This document shows positions 49,707-62,242 of a stretch of 64,000 nucleotides of DNA, piece after piece; position 1 is the stretch's first letter; each line of letters opens with the position of its first letter. The stretch spans positions 4,280,501 through 4,344,500 of the forward strand of contig JAIVEN010000003.1 in the NCBI GenBank assembly GCA_026686845.1, in the 5' to 3' direction. The notes under the pieces were generated by a model that saw only the letters and a list, made by a program, of their open reading frames with translations, had not been told where the DNA came from and searched no databases. A program made the position numbers and the translations under genes. Origin of the DNA: Adenanthera pavonina (taxonomy: Eukaryota; Streptophyta; Magnoliopsida; Fabales; Fabaceae).

Positions 49707-50350
49707 TGTTAGAAATATTAGTATGTGTATGTGTGTCAAAAAGAGAGAAGTCTCACATTGCTTAAAATAATGGAAGCCTTAATGTATATATACTAAGATG
49801 AGCACATGAGCAAGTTAAAGGGCCAAAAAGAGGAGTGGGCTAGCATGCATGATAAAAGGGACAACGCAGGTGAAACCCGTTAATTTTCCCCTATGTGCAA
49901 GATTATACGTAGTGTTGGATACTTTTTGCAAAAATTAGTTTTCAAATTAAACAATATTCAGTATAAACTAGCCTTCTGGAAAATCCTCCTTTTTAATGAT
50001 TTCGATTTGGAATGTTGAGGATTGATGTTTTTGTGACCCGTGGTTTCATGGAGTTAATGAACAGTTTTTATCCTTCCTTTAATTTCCTAACAATTAGAAA
50101 CCGATTCATTACATCACTATTAAAATCGTCCAACGTTCACAATTTTTGCTGGCTATAAAATGGAGTCCTTACTACATGATTCAGCCACAGAGTGCTCTCC
50201 CTTCATTCTAAGTTCATATTCTTTTCTCCTGCTATTTGCTTTCCCATCTAGTGTAAGAGGGGTCCAGTTGCCATCATATGGTGAAATAACTCTTAAGAAC
50301 AATGTCCATCGGCATGACTCAAATCGCATTTTACTTCTTTGGTACCAACA
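49707..50350 (+). repeat. 3' LTR of the copia element
   Basis: It starts TGTTAGAAATAT and ends ACCAACA immediately before the CATTA target repeat. It is 644 bp against 659 bp for the 5' LTR. Confidence 0.9.
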
Positions 50351-50355
50351 CATTA

Positions 50356-51131
50356 ATTATTTTGTGTTTTCTAAGAATGGGTTAATAATGGTTCATTAAA
50401 ATGTTAAAGCACAATGTTGTTTTAGTGATCATAAAATTAACGAGCTAGACACACACTGTTTTAATTTATAATTTTGGTTAGCAGCATAAGTGTGGACTGT
50501 TGTATTTTACTGAAACTCATAGTGGGTGGACCCAATAAAACTTTTATTTAAAGAAGGTTAGGTCCCCTCTCTAATCTTAATTTAGTGGACTAAAAGCCTC
50601 TAAAGTTCTAGGGTTATAAAGAGGAAGATCTAACTAGGCTCATCTAATCAAATTGCTAGTTTCAGGTACCTTTCCAGTTAAATTCTTTTATTCCTAAGAA
50701 TTGGTATGGAATTTGTCTTTTTAATTTTGGATAAATCTTTATTGATCTATATCTATAAAATTAACAGGCCTCAGCTGCAAGTGAAGAAGGTATATCTACT
50801 AGGGAGGAAGAGATGCTTGTGAACAAGATATTAGTTGCTGGTCTTCATTGTTGCTCCTCTTCAATATTTTGATATTATAAATATACGTATTAAATAAAAA
50901 TTTACCATGTTTCTATGGACATACTAAATATATTTTTAAGACTCACTTTCATTCTTTTTTTTTTTAATTCCAACTAGAAAATATCTCATGTGTTGCATAG
51001 TTTATAATAAGAAACTTTAAAAAAAAAATTCACATGTCAAGAGAATTTAAATAATAATAGTGGGATTAACAAGCATTTGAAATTTGAATTTAAATTTTGA
51101 AAGAAATAAAATAAAACAACATGATAAACTA
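50356..51131. other. Intergenic DNA
   Basis: No gene was recognised. A short stretch near 50767-50842 reads ASAASEEG..STREEEMLVNK on the plus strand after an AACAG splice-like site, but nothing around it supports an exon. Confidence 0.3.
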
Positions 51132-51429
51132 CTCCATTCGTTCCATATAATAATACCTATAACAAAATTTCTCTTATCCCACAATATAAGATCTTTTGTA
51201 AGATTTAATGGAGTATTTACGAGTTTTTTTTTCAAAAATATATTTCATAAATTCATTCTACAAATATCATCTTTACCTCTTTTTTAATGTTTTGATTAAT
51301 GTGAATGAAAGTTATTTTTGAAATCACAATAATTTTTTTCATAAAAATCAAAGTTCCCATCTAATTTCAATTATCTTTCATAATATATGTAATTTTTGTA
51401 AAACCTCTAATAATATGGGATGAAGGGAG
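51132..51429. mobile_element. Stowaway-like MITE
   Basis: It starts CTCCATTCGTTCCATATAAT after TA (51130-51131) and ends ATATGGGATGAAGGGAG before TA (51430-51431). The ends are inverted repeats with the CTCC..GTTCC signature of Stowaway elements. It is 298 bp long and non-coding. Confidence 0.75.
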
Positions 51430-51431
51430 TA

Positions 51432-52649
51432 ATCTACAAAATCTAATAAATAAACTAAATAATATTTATCATAAAACCACATACGCCATCACTCTTCACA
51501 CAAAGCCAAACATAAGCTTGATAATGCCCCATGAAATTTTATGTTATGTATATTGACGATTCTCTTATTTTTCTCTTCTTGTTTCTCCAAAACCACTTCC
51601 AATACCAAATAGGGCATAAGATTGATCCTCCCAATCCTAGTCTTTCAAATAAAAAGAAACAAGAAATTACATGTGATATTTAAATCGTATCAATAGAAAA
51701 AATATATTATAAAAGTTATTTTTATTTGAACTTGATAATGCTCGAATGTATATTAGTTATTGGTACCATATTTCATATATTTGTACCAAAAGAGAAATAT
51801 TTATAAAATATATAATAATTATACTGTAAAATTAAAGACTTCGACAATACAAAGTAAGTGAGTGGAATGCATAATTAATAAAAAGAATTCATGTGAGAGT
51901 TGTAAAATTAATAAAATTATAGAAATATGTATTTTATTGAATTATCTTATATCGATTCAAATTTAAATATTATTGAATTCAAATGGAATATCTCTTCTAT
52001 CATAATTTTTTGTCCACAAAGTTTGGCAATCTTACTTAATGGACCTAACCATATATTAAGGGTAAGAGGATTTTGACAAAAAAAGAAATTAAAAGATATA
52101 ATTCTTGTTCATTTAAGTTATCTAAACAACAAGTAATTAATATTGTTATTAATTAATGAAAAAGAGAAGATGTTTGCATTAGTCATTAAATTATTTATTG
52201 TCTTTTTTAATCATTATGGCAAAAGTTTAAAATAACAAACTAAAATAGAATGGATGAAGTATTTAATATGAAAGTTCTATTGATAAATTTTTACTTATAA
52301 AAAAAAACAAAAAATATTTTTAAATGTAACAAAAATATAAAAAAAAAATATTTATATATAATATATATTTTCAAATGTAACAAAAATATAATTTATATAC
52401 AAAATATATTTCTAAAAAATAAAAAAAAATGTTTTAAAAAACAGTACATATGTTTCTGAACACAATGACTTGTTTTGGCTGAACTTAGAAAGTGTACTAC
52501 TTAAATTAAAAGTACATCCGTGCTTGGTGAGACCGTGCAGTACCGAAAACAGCAAACTTCTTTAAAAAAATTATTACATACTATTGATTTTGTAGTATCT
52601 GTTTCGATGAGCCCTATAAACATTTATTGAAGTAGATAAGTGATTACCG
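51432..52649. other. AT-rich intergenic DNA
   Basis: No gene or bounded repeat was recognised. Long A and T runs dominate 52250-52450. Confidence 0.4.
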
Positions 52650-52925
52650 TGGAAGGATTGTCAAATATAAGTTATTTTTTAATAAGTATTTATATCTTAA
52701 ATAAATATTTATGAAAAAAATTAATTTTTTTTATTTATTATAATTATTTATTTCACTTTTTTTTCTCATTATCTACTTAGTAATCACTTAAACTCTTAAT
52801 ATTTAAATATATTTTTTTTCTTAAAATCACCTTAATGTAAAAATATCTAAACACAAATCACTTTTAATATAATCACTTATTCTTATAATATATTATAAAA
52901 AAATATTTATATTCATCATCATTTA
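52650..52925. mobile_element. MITE, copy 2 of the family at 23545-23910
   Basis: It shares TTCTCATTATC, then a TAATxACTTAAAC-like stretch and CTTATTCTTATAAT words with 23700-23900 in the same order. The outer parts are imperfect inverted repeats (ATAAGTTATTTTTTAATAAG at the left, TTATAATATATTATAAAAAA at the right). Ends are approximate and no target duplication was found. Confidence 0.45.
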
Positions 52926-53108
52926 TACATAAATCAATTCCAATGGAGCTATAATGAAAAGTGGGCGAATGCTTTTCTTCTTGGTATTGTAAAAGTAGTT
53001 CATGATGATATATAACAAAAAATTGGTACTTACAATGTTTGACTGATTAAGATTGGCCACCAACTCCTTCTAGACTGCATCATTATATGAATCACATTTT
53101 CAGCAAAT

Positions 53109-53178
53109 GCCCAAAATCTCAGCCCGGAAAAAAAGTTGCCCATAATCTCAGCCCGGGAAAAAAGTTGCCCATAATCTT
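53109..53178. repeat. 29-bp tandem repeat, 2.4 copies
   Basis: The unit GCCCATAATCTCAGCCCGGG plus AAAAAAGTT occurs at 53109-53137 and 53138-53166, followed by a partial third copy to 53178. The two full copies differ at two positions. Confidence 0.9.
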
Positions 53179-56100
53179 TTTTTGATCAGGTTTCAGATAA
53201 TTAAATTTTGTTGTTAATTCATGTGTCAGATAAGTGGTCAGTGTCGTTTACTAACACTCATATCCCAGAATTTTCTAAAGCAACAGCTGGAAGAATGATT
53301 GGGTGGAATGCAAAAATCGACAAAAGAGAAGGTAATGGCCAATAAAACGATGGTTGAGCAGGCCCATGTATAGGTGCACCTACTCAATCGACAAACCTTT
53401 AGATTATTATTTCAATTCATTTTATTATACTAGCAAGTTATGTTTCGCACGGCAAGTTAATTTAGTAAGCCCTTGTCTTTTGCTTTATGTTAATACCAAA
53501 GGTACTGGCCCAAAACAAAATACCTAAGGTACACCTGCAATATGTGTTTTCTTTATATTATAAATTAAGAGTATCTCTTACTCTTAATGAGAACTAATCT
53601 TTATAAAAATATTGAAAATAAATTATAGATTTCTTGCAATTCGTGTCATTTAAGAAAGACATTAGACCATCTCATGATATTCCCTCGTATGTGTGAGTAT
53701 GGAAAATATTAAACACTTATAAAAAAAAAAGATAAGAAAATATGATTATAAATTTTTTCTTACATTTTCACTCTCAATTTAATAATATTTTGCGTATTTC
53801 ATATTGTCAAAAAAAGAATGAGAAAATATTACTTTGCAAAAAAAAAAAAGATAATGATAGTTAAGTCAAGTAGAAGAAACTCGATGTCTCTTAAATAAAA
53901 TTAATGTTTAAATCTTGTTGATAGAAAAAAATCCCTAATTGATTTCCATAATACTTGAATTTAACTCAATAATATTAAATACCGGATTGTTATATATATT
54001 TTTTTTGAAAGAGAGAGAGAGAGAGAAAATATTGCCAGTGAACCAACAAAGTGACTCTTCTGGGCTACGTGGTGGCCCGCTATTTGAAGTATTGGACAAA
54101 ACACATAGCTCATGGGTTATGTGACCTATTCTATGTTCATGTATCTGGCCCACTAGCCTAGCCTAAGATGATCATTTGAGATATTTGTCAAGCAAGCCCA
54201 ATTTTTCAGTCATCTCAACGGAGAATCATATTAAAAATGAATATGATAGGTTTAAGAAATTAATTTCACAATCAAATATACCAATGGCATGCCCATAATT
54301 TCTATATTTTAAAGGGATTAGTCTTCAACTGTCAAATAGAAAATACCCTTAATGCTCATAGAAAAAAATATGAAGTCACATCAAATATTTGTATTAACTT
54401 ATTCGTATCTTCTTGGGAGAAAAAACCTATCAAACCACACTACAGTCCATGGTGCGCCCCAGGATTTTTTATGGGCCAACTACGGTGTCTCAGATTATTC
54501 TATTTCTTTTTAACTTTTTTTTTTTCCAATTAAAGCTGTAACCCCCACCATAAAGCGATACCTCCCAAAAGCCAAAGTTTAAGGAACATATACTCAATTG
54601 CCAAAAACAAAGAGGAAATATTATATACTCAACTTTAGTGTCTATGGAACCTTCGACGTGGCACGCTCGCAATGATGAGTGTCGTCCACACCATAATCTG
54701 AAAAATACAAAAGGGAGAGTCGTCAAATACCATTTTGAGAATCGGAAAATAAAAAACACAAAGGTCCCATCCCCCCATGCATGCATTGAATAATTTAACT
54801 TAATTTACTTTAATTAGGTCAGAAAGGAACCGATTTGGTCCTCTCCGTTGGTCCCCTCGTTCATAAATTCATAATCTTCTCATCTGCTAATTGGACGGTC
54901 CTCACAGTTCCAGGTGGCCCGCGTCGAGAGGGATGGGTATACTAGTAATCCACAACACAAATGACAAATGGAAGAAGGGTGGTTTTGGTCATTTGCCATC
55001 CAACGAATTAGTACTAGTAGTTGATTGCATTGTGGCTGGCACGTACTTGGCAAATTTCCCAACGCTAAAACCTTAACAAGTTGAAAATAGTTACGTGTAA
55101 AATTTAGAAAAATTCATTCAATTAAACATATTATCTTCTGTCAGTAAATTATTAATTTTATCAAACATAAAAGTATATGTATAATTTAGAGATATTTATT
55201 ATCAAAATATTTTATTTTTTCCAAATATAGGACATTTTCAAAATACAATATAATATTTATTATGCATTATATTTAATTTATCTCAAAATATTTTAAAAAA
55301 TAGAGCCTACCAACTCTTTTATCACTTATCATTATAATTATTAATCTTTAATAAAATTAATTTTGAAAAGATATTGTAATTTATAAAAAAATTAAGTCTG
55401 ATTACTAGTTTTAACTTTCAATCTTAATGGTTAAAAAGATTTTATATTAAGATATATTCATGTAGTTTAAAATTGAAAAATTATATTCTTTTCCAGACAT
55501 GCATAAGTATCAACTATGAAACCTAACATTTATTACACAATACATTTTTTAAATAAAGATTTCATTTTATTTATCCAAATTCAAGAAGAAAACTAATTAT
55601 AAAAGTATAAGTATTTTTGGGCTCCCATGACATGGTAATGCAACTCCGGCCAGTTTTATTTTTTTACTCATCGCCCACGGAGAAAAAAATTGCAGACGGC
55701 GGTGACTTTTGAATGATAATGTCTGAAATAGTGAAATGTGAACCACAACCCTGGCCCAAAAAAAAAAAGAAGAAAGGAACCCCACCCCTCCCCAGAAAGT
55801 CAGATCGTGGTTGTGGTTGTGGTGTGGGTGAACTGGACAAACATACGTGTTAAGTAAGATACTAGACATGGACGTGAACATGTCAGTCCAGAAAGGATAA
55901 AAAAAAAAAAAAAAGAAGATGTGAATTTGTGAAATGAATTTACGTGCGATCACTCCGACCAGCTACATATTTTAGACAGTTTTTAGTACACACAAAATAT
56001 GCTGGCATCAACTCTGAGAAGAAAAGCTAACAAAACAGGAACTACTAGGTTTAAAAAAAAAAACATAAAAGCTGGACCACCTTGGCGACGAAAGCAGGGC

Positions 56101-57220
56101 AACCAGGCTGTGTGATATTGTAGTCAACACAGTTTTTGTCTTTTTATTTTTGGGTAAACCACCCCTCGGGCCCAAAACTTTGCTCAATTTTCATTGTCTT
56201 CCCTTGACTTCAAAACATATACTATTTTCTTTTAAGATTAAGAAAGATATTACTTTTTTTGTTAACTTTTTTTTTTTATCAAAATATCATTTACTAACTT
56301 TAAAATACAAAGGGTTTTCTTTTAAGGTCTCTTTTTTAAAAAATTAGAATTCATATAATTCCAGAACTTACATATAATCTCATCTTTATTTTGTTTCCCA
56401 TAGATTATATTTAATATGGACAAATCAAAATAAAAAAAAATAGATGTTATTTTCATTAAATTTAACTAGATTTAAACTGATCATTATTTATTAACTAATG
56501 ATTACTGTGGCATTTACCTTCCATTTGAAAATAGTTCTAAAGTTTTTTTGGTCTTTTTTGTAACTTTATTAGAGTATTCTAAATTTTTACCAATCAAATT
56601 TGTTAATTTTGTATATAACTTTTTTTTTTTATAAAGTATCAATTTTTTAATTGATCTAAGTGTAATTATGACTCCAAATAACATATTTTTTAATCACTAA
56701 ATCTATTTTCTTATGACTCTGTTCTCTTGAAAATGAGAAATTGAGATCTAATTTCAATATCAATAAGAATTTCTATTTATATGATATATATAAGTTGTAC
56801 GGTTTATTACTTGAATACCATCTGTACTGATGATTTTTTTTTATTCGGGGTTGATTTGAAAAAAGTTGATGAACCTAAATGCCTATTTGAGTTAAAAAAA
56901 ATATGCATTTAAGTTAATAAAGAAAATCATAGTAGTTAAAGGTAAAAGAGAAGGGAGTGTTCTACCAAATAAAAGGAGAGGAGAGTGTTTATGGTTTCAG
57001 CAAAAATTTAGGGACAAGAGCGGTAATTCACTCGTGAGATTTGAATAGGATTCCAACTAACCGCTATGATCACGAACCATGATCACCGTTCAAGTAAATG
57101 CGGGCGTTTTATTACAAACACTACAGTAAATAGGATTGGGGTTAGTGGAAAATACAACGAAATGATTGGAAACTTAGAAATTTTTAATTTAAAGGAAATA
57201 CTTTTTTCTTCCCAAAATAA
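53179..57220. other. Intergenic DNA upstream of WEB1
   Basis: No gene was recognised. The stretch holds an (AG)n microsatellite near 54009-54027 and a somewhat GC-richer patch at 54650-55070. AT-rich DNA makes up the rest. The last few hundred bases are presumably WEB1 promoter. Several open frames here have no family resemblance, splice context or codon pattern that I can support. Confidence 0.4.
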
Positions 57221-58567
57221 ATGTCGACGTTGAAAGAGATAATGAGAGAGCAAACAGATGGATCGAGTCTGTCTGATGAGGTAGGCTCCACTCTCTGTGC
57301 ACCGTCCCCTTTTTTTCTCATTTCTATTCTTGGCTGCAACTTTTCCACCTTAATTATTTTTGTTGAATCTAATTTATATTTTCATGGTATTTTCCCCTCA
57401 ATTTTCAGAGGTCGCTAATCTCTGCTAAGTTTCAATCATCTGATTTGTCTCGGCTAAATCCGGGTATGTTCTTCTCTGATTTCTCTTTTCGTCTTTCTCA
57501 GACTTTCTTTTTCCCTTTTCAACGCACCTAGTTACTTCATTCGTTTTGTCTTGATTCTTCTTGTGTGATTAGTGCGTTCATTCCTCGTTCTAGCTTGAAA
57601 TTTGAGCTTTGGCAATTTTCCTTATTGAGGAAAGTCAGTCTTATAAGTTGAATTACTGTTAACTGGAGCAGGATATAATATATTTGTCTTCTGGCCGTAT
57701 GATTGTCTGGAATTATAGAAAAGAAGACGGAGCTTGCTTGGTAGCTCTGCTGTAAGTGGGGTTTCATAAAATCTTTGTTCCTGTTCTTATTTGCTCCATC
57801 GATGTGCAAATATCAGCAGAATTTTTGGCAGCCCAGTTCTAAATTGGGGATGCTCTGTTCCGTGATATATTTGTACGGAGAGCACTTACATAACATAACC
57901 TTGTATTTTTTACAAGTTAGAACTGACATTTTTCATTTCAGAAGGTTAGCCAGTACAGATATTTTATAATATTGGTCTAGTTTGTTCATAAAAAGGAAAC
58001 AGCGTAGTCAACCTGGCTTACAAAATAAATGAGTACTACTTTTGCATTATTATTTTTTTAAATGGATTAATTATACATTAATTTCTTCCCACATACCAAG
58101 TTGTGCTGTCTTTGTTATTTCATCTGTTTAGTTCATTTACCTTCCATTGATTGGCTTAGTCTACATGGAAAAATTTATAATTCTCCATTGAGAAGTCTCA
58201 AGTTGTACACTGTGTTGACTGAAACTTTAAAAAGAGCTTCACTTTAGAATTTCAGGCAATTGACAGAAACATAGTTTTAATACTGTTTTACATACCTCTT
58301 CGAACTGTCCAATCGAGTTGAATAGAAGAAACAAGTTTAATGATGTATGAAGATTCTGTGCTTAGTCCAGGCGAGCAGTAATCCCTCTCAATTTTGAAAT
58401 TATTCATAATAATTTTGCATTTCTACTTATAATTCTAATATGGTATAACTTAATTGCTTGAAACAGTTAGGAATTTTTGTTGTTTTGGCATTCATTTTTC
58501 ACTGATTGATTTTGTTTATCACTTGGATTTTTAGACACTTGATTGGCACTCTGAAGTACACTTTTGA
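57221..58567 (+). promoter_or_regulatory. Spliced 5' leader of WEB1 with a possible upstream ORF
   Basis: Inferred leader exons are one ending at 57280, 57409-57463, and 58534 into the main coding exon; all have GT-AG borders. An ATG at 57221 opens a frame that would cross both junctions and end at a TGA at 58537-58539, encoding 40 residues (begins MSTLKEIMREQ, ends SRLNPDT). It would stop 28 bp before the main start at 58568. A TGA also lies directly before the main ATG, so this is not an N-terminal extension. Transcription start and use of the uORF are unknown. Confidence 0.45.
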
Positions 58568-61500
58568 ATGGAGGATGCTGAAGGGAAGCCATCTCTCTCA
58601 GAATTGTCATCAAAGAGTACTGAACAGATATCACTGGCGGATCTTCCTAGAGAAAATAGTGAAGTAACAAACTCGACACATAATCAATCTTCTGCTGAAA
58701 CTCCAATCAACTCACTCAGTGATGGAAACGGGGAATCTGGGACTCATTTGCCGGTGACTGAATTGTCTAATTTAGCAAAGCCACAAGATACTTCTGAGGG
58801 TCAGACTGTAGGAAAAGATGGAATTCTTCCTGTGGATGATTCAGCGTCAACCTCAATTACTGATGGGAAAGAGGAATCTAAGATTCTGCCAGTCCCTGAA
58901 TTCTCTGTATTAGCTACACCACCAGATGCTTCTGATTGTCAAATTGTAGGGCAAGATGAACTTCCTGTAATTGATTCAGCTTCAACCTCAATCAGTAATA
59001 AAAAAGAGGAATCCCAGACTCAATTGCCACTGAGTGAATTCTCCAAATTGGCAACACCACCAGATGATTCTGATAATCAAACTGTAGGACAAGATAAAAT
59101 TATTCCTGTAGACAATTCAGCTTCAACCTCAATCAGTAATGGAAGAGCGGAATCTGGGACTAATTTGCTGGTTACTGAACTCTCAGAGTTTGCAATGCCA
59201 CAAGATGCTTTTGATGGTCAAATAGTTGGACAAGATGAAATTCTACCTGTCAATGGTTCAGCTTCAACATCAAATGGTATGGTTGGTATGAATGAAAGAA
59301 ACAACGAGGGGACTGTGATTGAATATTCTAAACCAGAACACGTAGAAAATATTTCTGATAGGCAGGAATCCCAAGATAGTTGCTCAACTGTCACTGTTGA
59401 TTCCGATGTCAATAATCAGATTATCCACTCAGCTTCTGCTTCTGCTCATGCTGTGCAGCCTGATGCTAAAAGAAGCCTTATTGATACAGCAGCCCCATTT
59501 GAATCTGTCAAGGAAGCTGTTTCCAAGTTTGGAGGAATTGTGGATTGGAAGGCTCATAGAATCCAGACTGTGGAGGTATGTATATTTTACCATTATTTGC
59601 ATGTTTTATAAATTCACCTTAATTGCATGTTTTGCATTGAAATTCACCTCTCCAATAATATTTCTGCTTGATCAGGTAAATAATCTTTTGGTCATCTCAC
59701 TTGCTCTTTTAAGCTAATCCAAATATCCATTACAACATAGCTAAAATTTAAAAGCCTTGCTATACGAGGAAAATATGAGATTCATAGTTGTTCAATACCA
59801 TTCCGCTTAGGCTCAGTTGTGGTAGTTCAGTGAATGCTACTAATTAAGTGTCACCTAGATACCTAATTTCAAGGGGACATAATTATTTTGCCCCTAGCAT
59901 TTTTTAATTTTAAACAGGCTAAAGTTGTTGGCGGTATACTCTTTAGTCTCTTGATACTAACATTATTGAATTGAAATTAGGAAACTACGAGTTGTATGAT
60001 TTACCTAAAAAAAAATCAGATTTAATTATAATGCCAATATCAGTACTTGTAACTTGCTTATGTACATAACATTTGCTCTGTATTTTATGATCTCCTTGTT
60101 TATCAAATTAATTTAGACAACAACAAAGGATGAATTGTACTGTGTATATCTTTATTTTTTTCTTTTTTGGGCATGTTTTGTCCAAGTTTACCAAGTTCTT
60201 ACTTCTGATTTCTAGCATTGATATTATTTGCAATGCCAAGTGGAAGAGTGATGAATTCTTGACTTTCTACCTGTCATATTTAAGATATCTTACTCTTGAC
60301 CAGAAATAGTATCTTTGTCTGCCAGAACCCCAATTAATTTATTTTAGTTTCGCATATACAGAGACGCAAGTTTGTTGAACAAGAACTTGAAAAGGCAGAT
60401 GAGGAGATCCCTGAGCTCAGAAAACAGTCAGAGGCTGCTGAAAGGGCAAAAACACAAGTACTGATGGAGCTGGACAGTGCTAAGAGACTGATAGAAGAAC
60501 TAAAACTTAACCTAGAGAGGGCACAAACAGAAGAGCATCAGGCACAACAGGACTCAGAACTTGCAAAACTTAGAGTGGAAGAGATGGAGCAGGGTATTGC
60601 AGATGAATCTAGCATTGCAGCCAAAGCCCAGCTTGAGGTTGCTAAAGCTAGGCATGCAGCTGCTGTTTCAGACCTACAATCCATCAAAGAGGAGCTGGAT
60701 GGATTGCGTAAGGAATATGCTTCTTTAGTGACTGAAAAGGATGTGGCTATTAAGAAAGCTGAAGAGGCTGTTGCTGAATCAAAGGAAGTGGAGAAGACAG
60801 TGGAGGATTTGACTATTGAGCTAATTGCCACCAAGGAGTTGTTGGAGTCTGCTCACGCAGCACACTTGGAAGCAGAGGAACAAAGAATAGGAACAGTCAT
60901 GGCCAGAGATCAAGATTCTCTCAATTGGGAAAAAGAACTCAAACAGGCAGAAGAGGAACTCCAGAGACTAAACCAGCATATTCTGTCAACAAAGGATCTG
61001 AAATCTAAACTGGACACGGCCTCTGCTTTGCTTCTTGATTTGAAAGCTGAATTAGCTGCATATATGGAAACAAAATTAAAGCAGGAAGGCAGTGAAGAAG
61101 GAACCTCAAAAGGAGACCCAGATGAACCAGAGAAGAAGACACACACTGAGATACAAGTAGCAATAGCATCAACGAAAAAGGAACTTGAGGAAGTAAAGTT
61201 CAACATAGAGAAAGCAACTGCTGAGGTTAATTGCTTGAAAGTGGCTGCCACATCATTAAAATCAGAACTTGAACAAGAGAAATCAGACCTTGCCAACATT
61301 GAGCAGAGAGAGGGCATGGCCTCTGTTGCAGTTGCATCTCTCAAAGCTGAACTGGACAAGACTAGATCAGAAATAGCTTTGACCCAGATGAAAGAGAAAG
61401 AAGCCAGGGAGAGAATGATTGAGCTACCCAAGAAACTACAACAAGCAGCTGAAGAAGCTAATCATGCCAACTTGCTTGCCCAAGCAGCTCGTTACGAGCT

Positions 61501-62242
61501 TCGGAAAGTGAAGGAGGAGGCTGAACAAGCTAAAGCTGGGGCAACTACCGTGGAAAGCAGATTACTTGCAGCTCAAAAGGAGATAGAGGCTGCCAGGGCT
61601 TCTGAAAGGTTGGCCATAGCAGCAATTAAAGCATTGCAAGAGAGTGAATCAGCTAGAACCAGCAATGAATTGGATTCAATTGCTGGTGTGACGCTTTCTT
61701 TAGAAGAGTACTATGAGCTTAGCAGACGGGCACATGAGGCAGAAGAGCAAGCCGATATGAGAATTGCAGATGCTAATTCTCAAATTCAGATGGCTAAGGA
61801 GTCTGAATTGAAAACCTTGGAAAAATTGGATGAAGCTAATAAGGAGATGCTTGCCAGAAGGGAATCTTTGAAAATGGCCATGGGTAAAGCTGAGAAGGCA
61901 AAGGAAGGAAAATTAGGTGTAGAACAAGAATTAAGAAAGTGGAGGGCTGAACATGAGCAACGAAGAAAGGCTGGTGAATTTGACCAGGGAACGGTAAACC
62001 AGAATAAAAGCCCCAGAGCTAGTTTGGAGGGTAATAAAGAAGCAAATAACTTTGTCCGAGCTCCCAGTTTGGATAATTCTGGACATTACTTGTCTAGCCC
62101 AAATGATTATGTGCATGCAAACAACGCTGAAAATGAATCATTCCCAGAAACAAGAGTTGGAAAGAAGAAAAGGAGGTCAATTTTGCCACGTGTTTTAATG
62201 TTCTTTAGCAGGAGGAGATCACATACAACCAAGTCAGGGTAA
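58568..62242 (+). CDS. WEB1: WEB1-like coiled-coil protein (chloroplast photorelocation)
   Basis: Orthologue of WEAK CHLOROPLAST MOVEMENT UNDER BLUE LIGHT 1, a cytosolic coiled-coil protein that in Arabidopsis works with PMI2 to control chloroplast actin and light-driven chloroplast movement. Coding exons: 58568-59575 and 60362-62242 (phase 0), 962 residues. Residues 1-300 are acidic, Ser/Thr-rich and probably disordered, with four 45-47-residue repeats at 49-234. The family entry motif FESVKEAVSKFGGIVDWKAH ends exon 1. Exon 2 is almost entirely heptad-rich coiled coil (for example VEQELEKADEEIPELRKQSE, LKLNLERAQTEEHQAQQDSE) and includes LSLEEYYELSRRAHEAEE. The C-terminus is basic (KKKRRSILPRVLMFFSRRR), as in the family. 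An in-frame TGA directly before the ATG supports the start. It is longer than my recollection of Arabidopsis WEB1 (about 800 residues), mainly because of the N-terminal repeats. Confidence 0.94.
58712..59269 (+). repeat. Four imperfect repeats in WEB1 N-terminus
   Basis: Residues 49-95, 96-140, 141-187 and 188-234 share the pattern S-I/L-S..EES..LPV.E.S.LA.P.D.S..Q.VGQDEILPVD.SAST. The copies are clear at protein level and still visible in DNA, where TCAGCTTCAACCTCAAT-like words recur about every 138-144 bp. This implies tandem expansion after the gene family arose. Confidence 0.88.

Larger units (their letters stand above)
44718..50350 (+). mobile_element. Ty1-copia retrotransposon, both LTRs present, coding region decayed
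   Basis: The element is 5633 bp with the 5-bp target duplication CATTA at 44713-44717 and 50351-50355. Domains occur in copia order. The gag region starts near 45,390 (DGKNFKEWQEHVFSTLDMHG), with a zinc knuckle at 46213-46254. Protease WVIDSG follows near 46384 (DSG 46393-46401). Pre-integrase (DIWYAKLRHV) and integrase run from about 46,770 to 47,880. Reverse transcriptase covers 48,100-48,950, with the YVDD motif at 48700-48711. A polypurine-like GTGGAGGAT directly precedes the 3' LTR. Many stops and frameshifts break it, and the second zinc-knuckle Cys is Tyr, so it is dead. No tRNA-Met primer-binding site was seen after the 5' LTR. A plastid fragment interrupts integrase. Confidence 0.93.

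Noticed and set aside
50767..50842. Short protein-like stretch after a splice-acceptor-like site
   Set aside because: There is no neighbouring exon, start or family match, so a gene cannot be supported.
60910..61431. 173-codon open frame on the minus strand inside WEB1 exon 2
   Set aside because: It is the antisense shadow of a strongly biased coiled-coil coding exon and encodes only Ser/Ala-rich sequence with no family resemblance.
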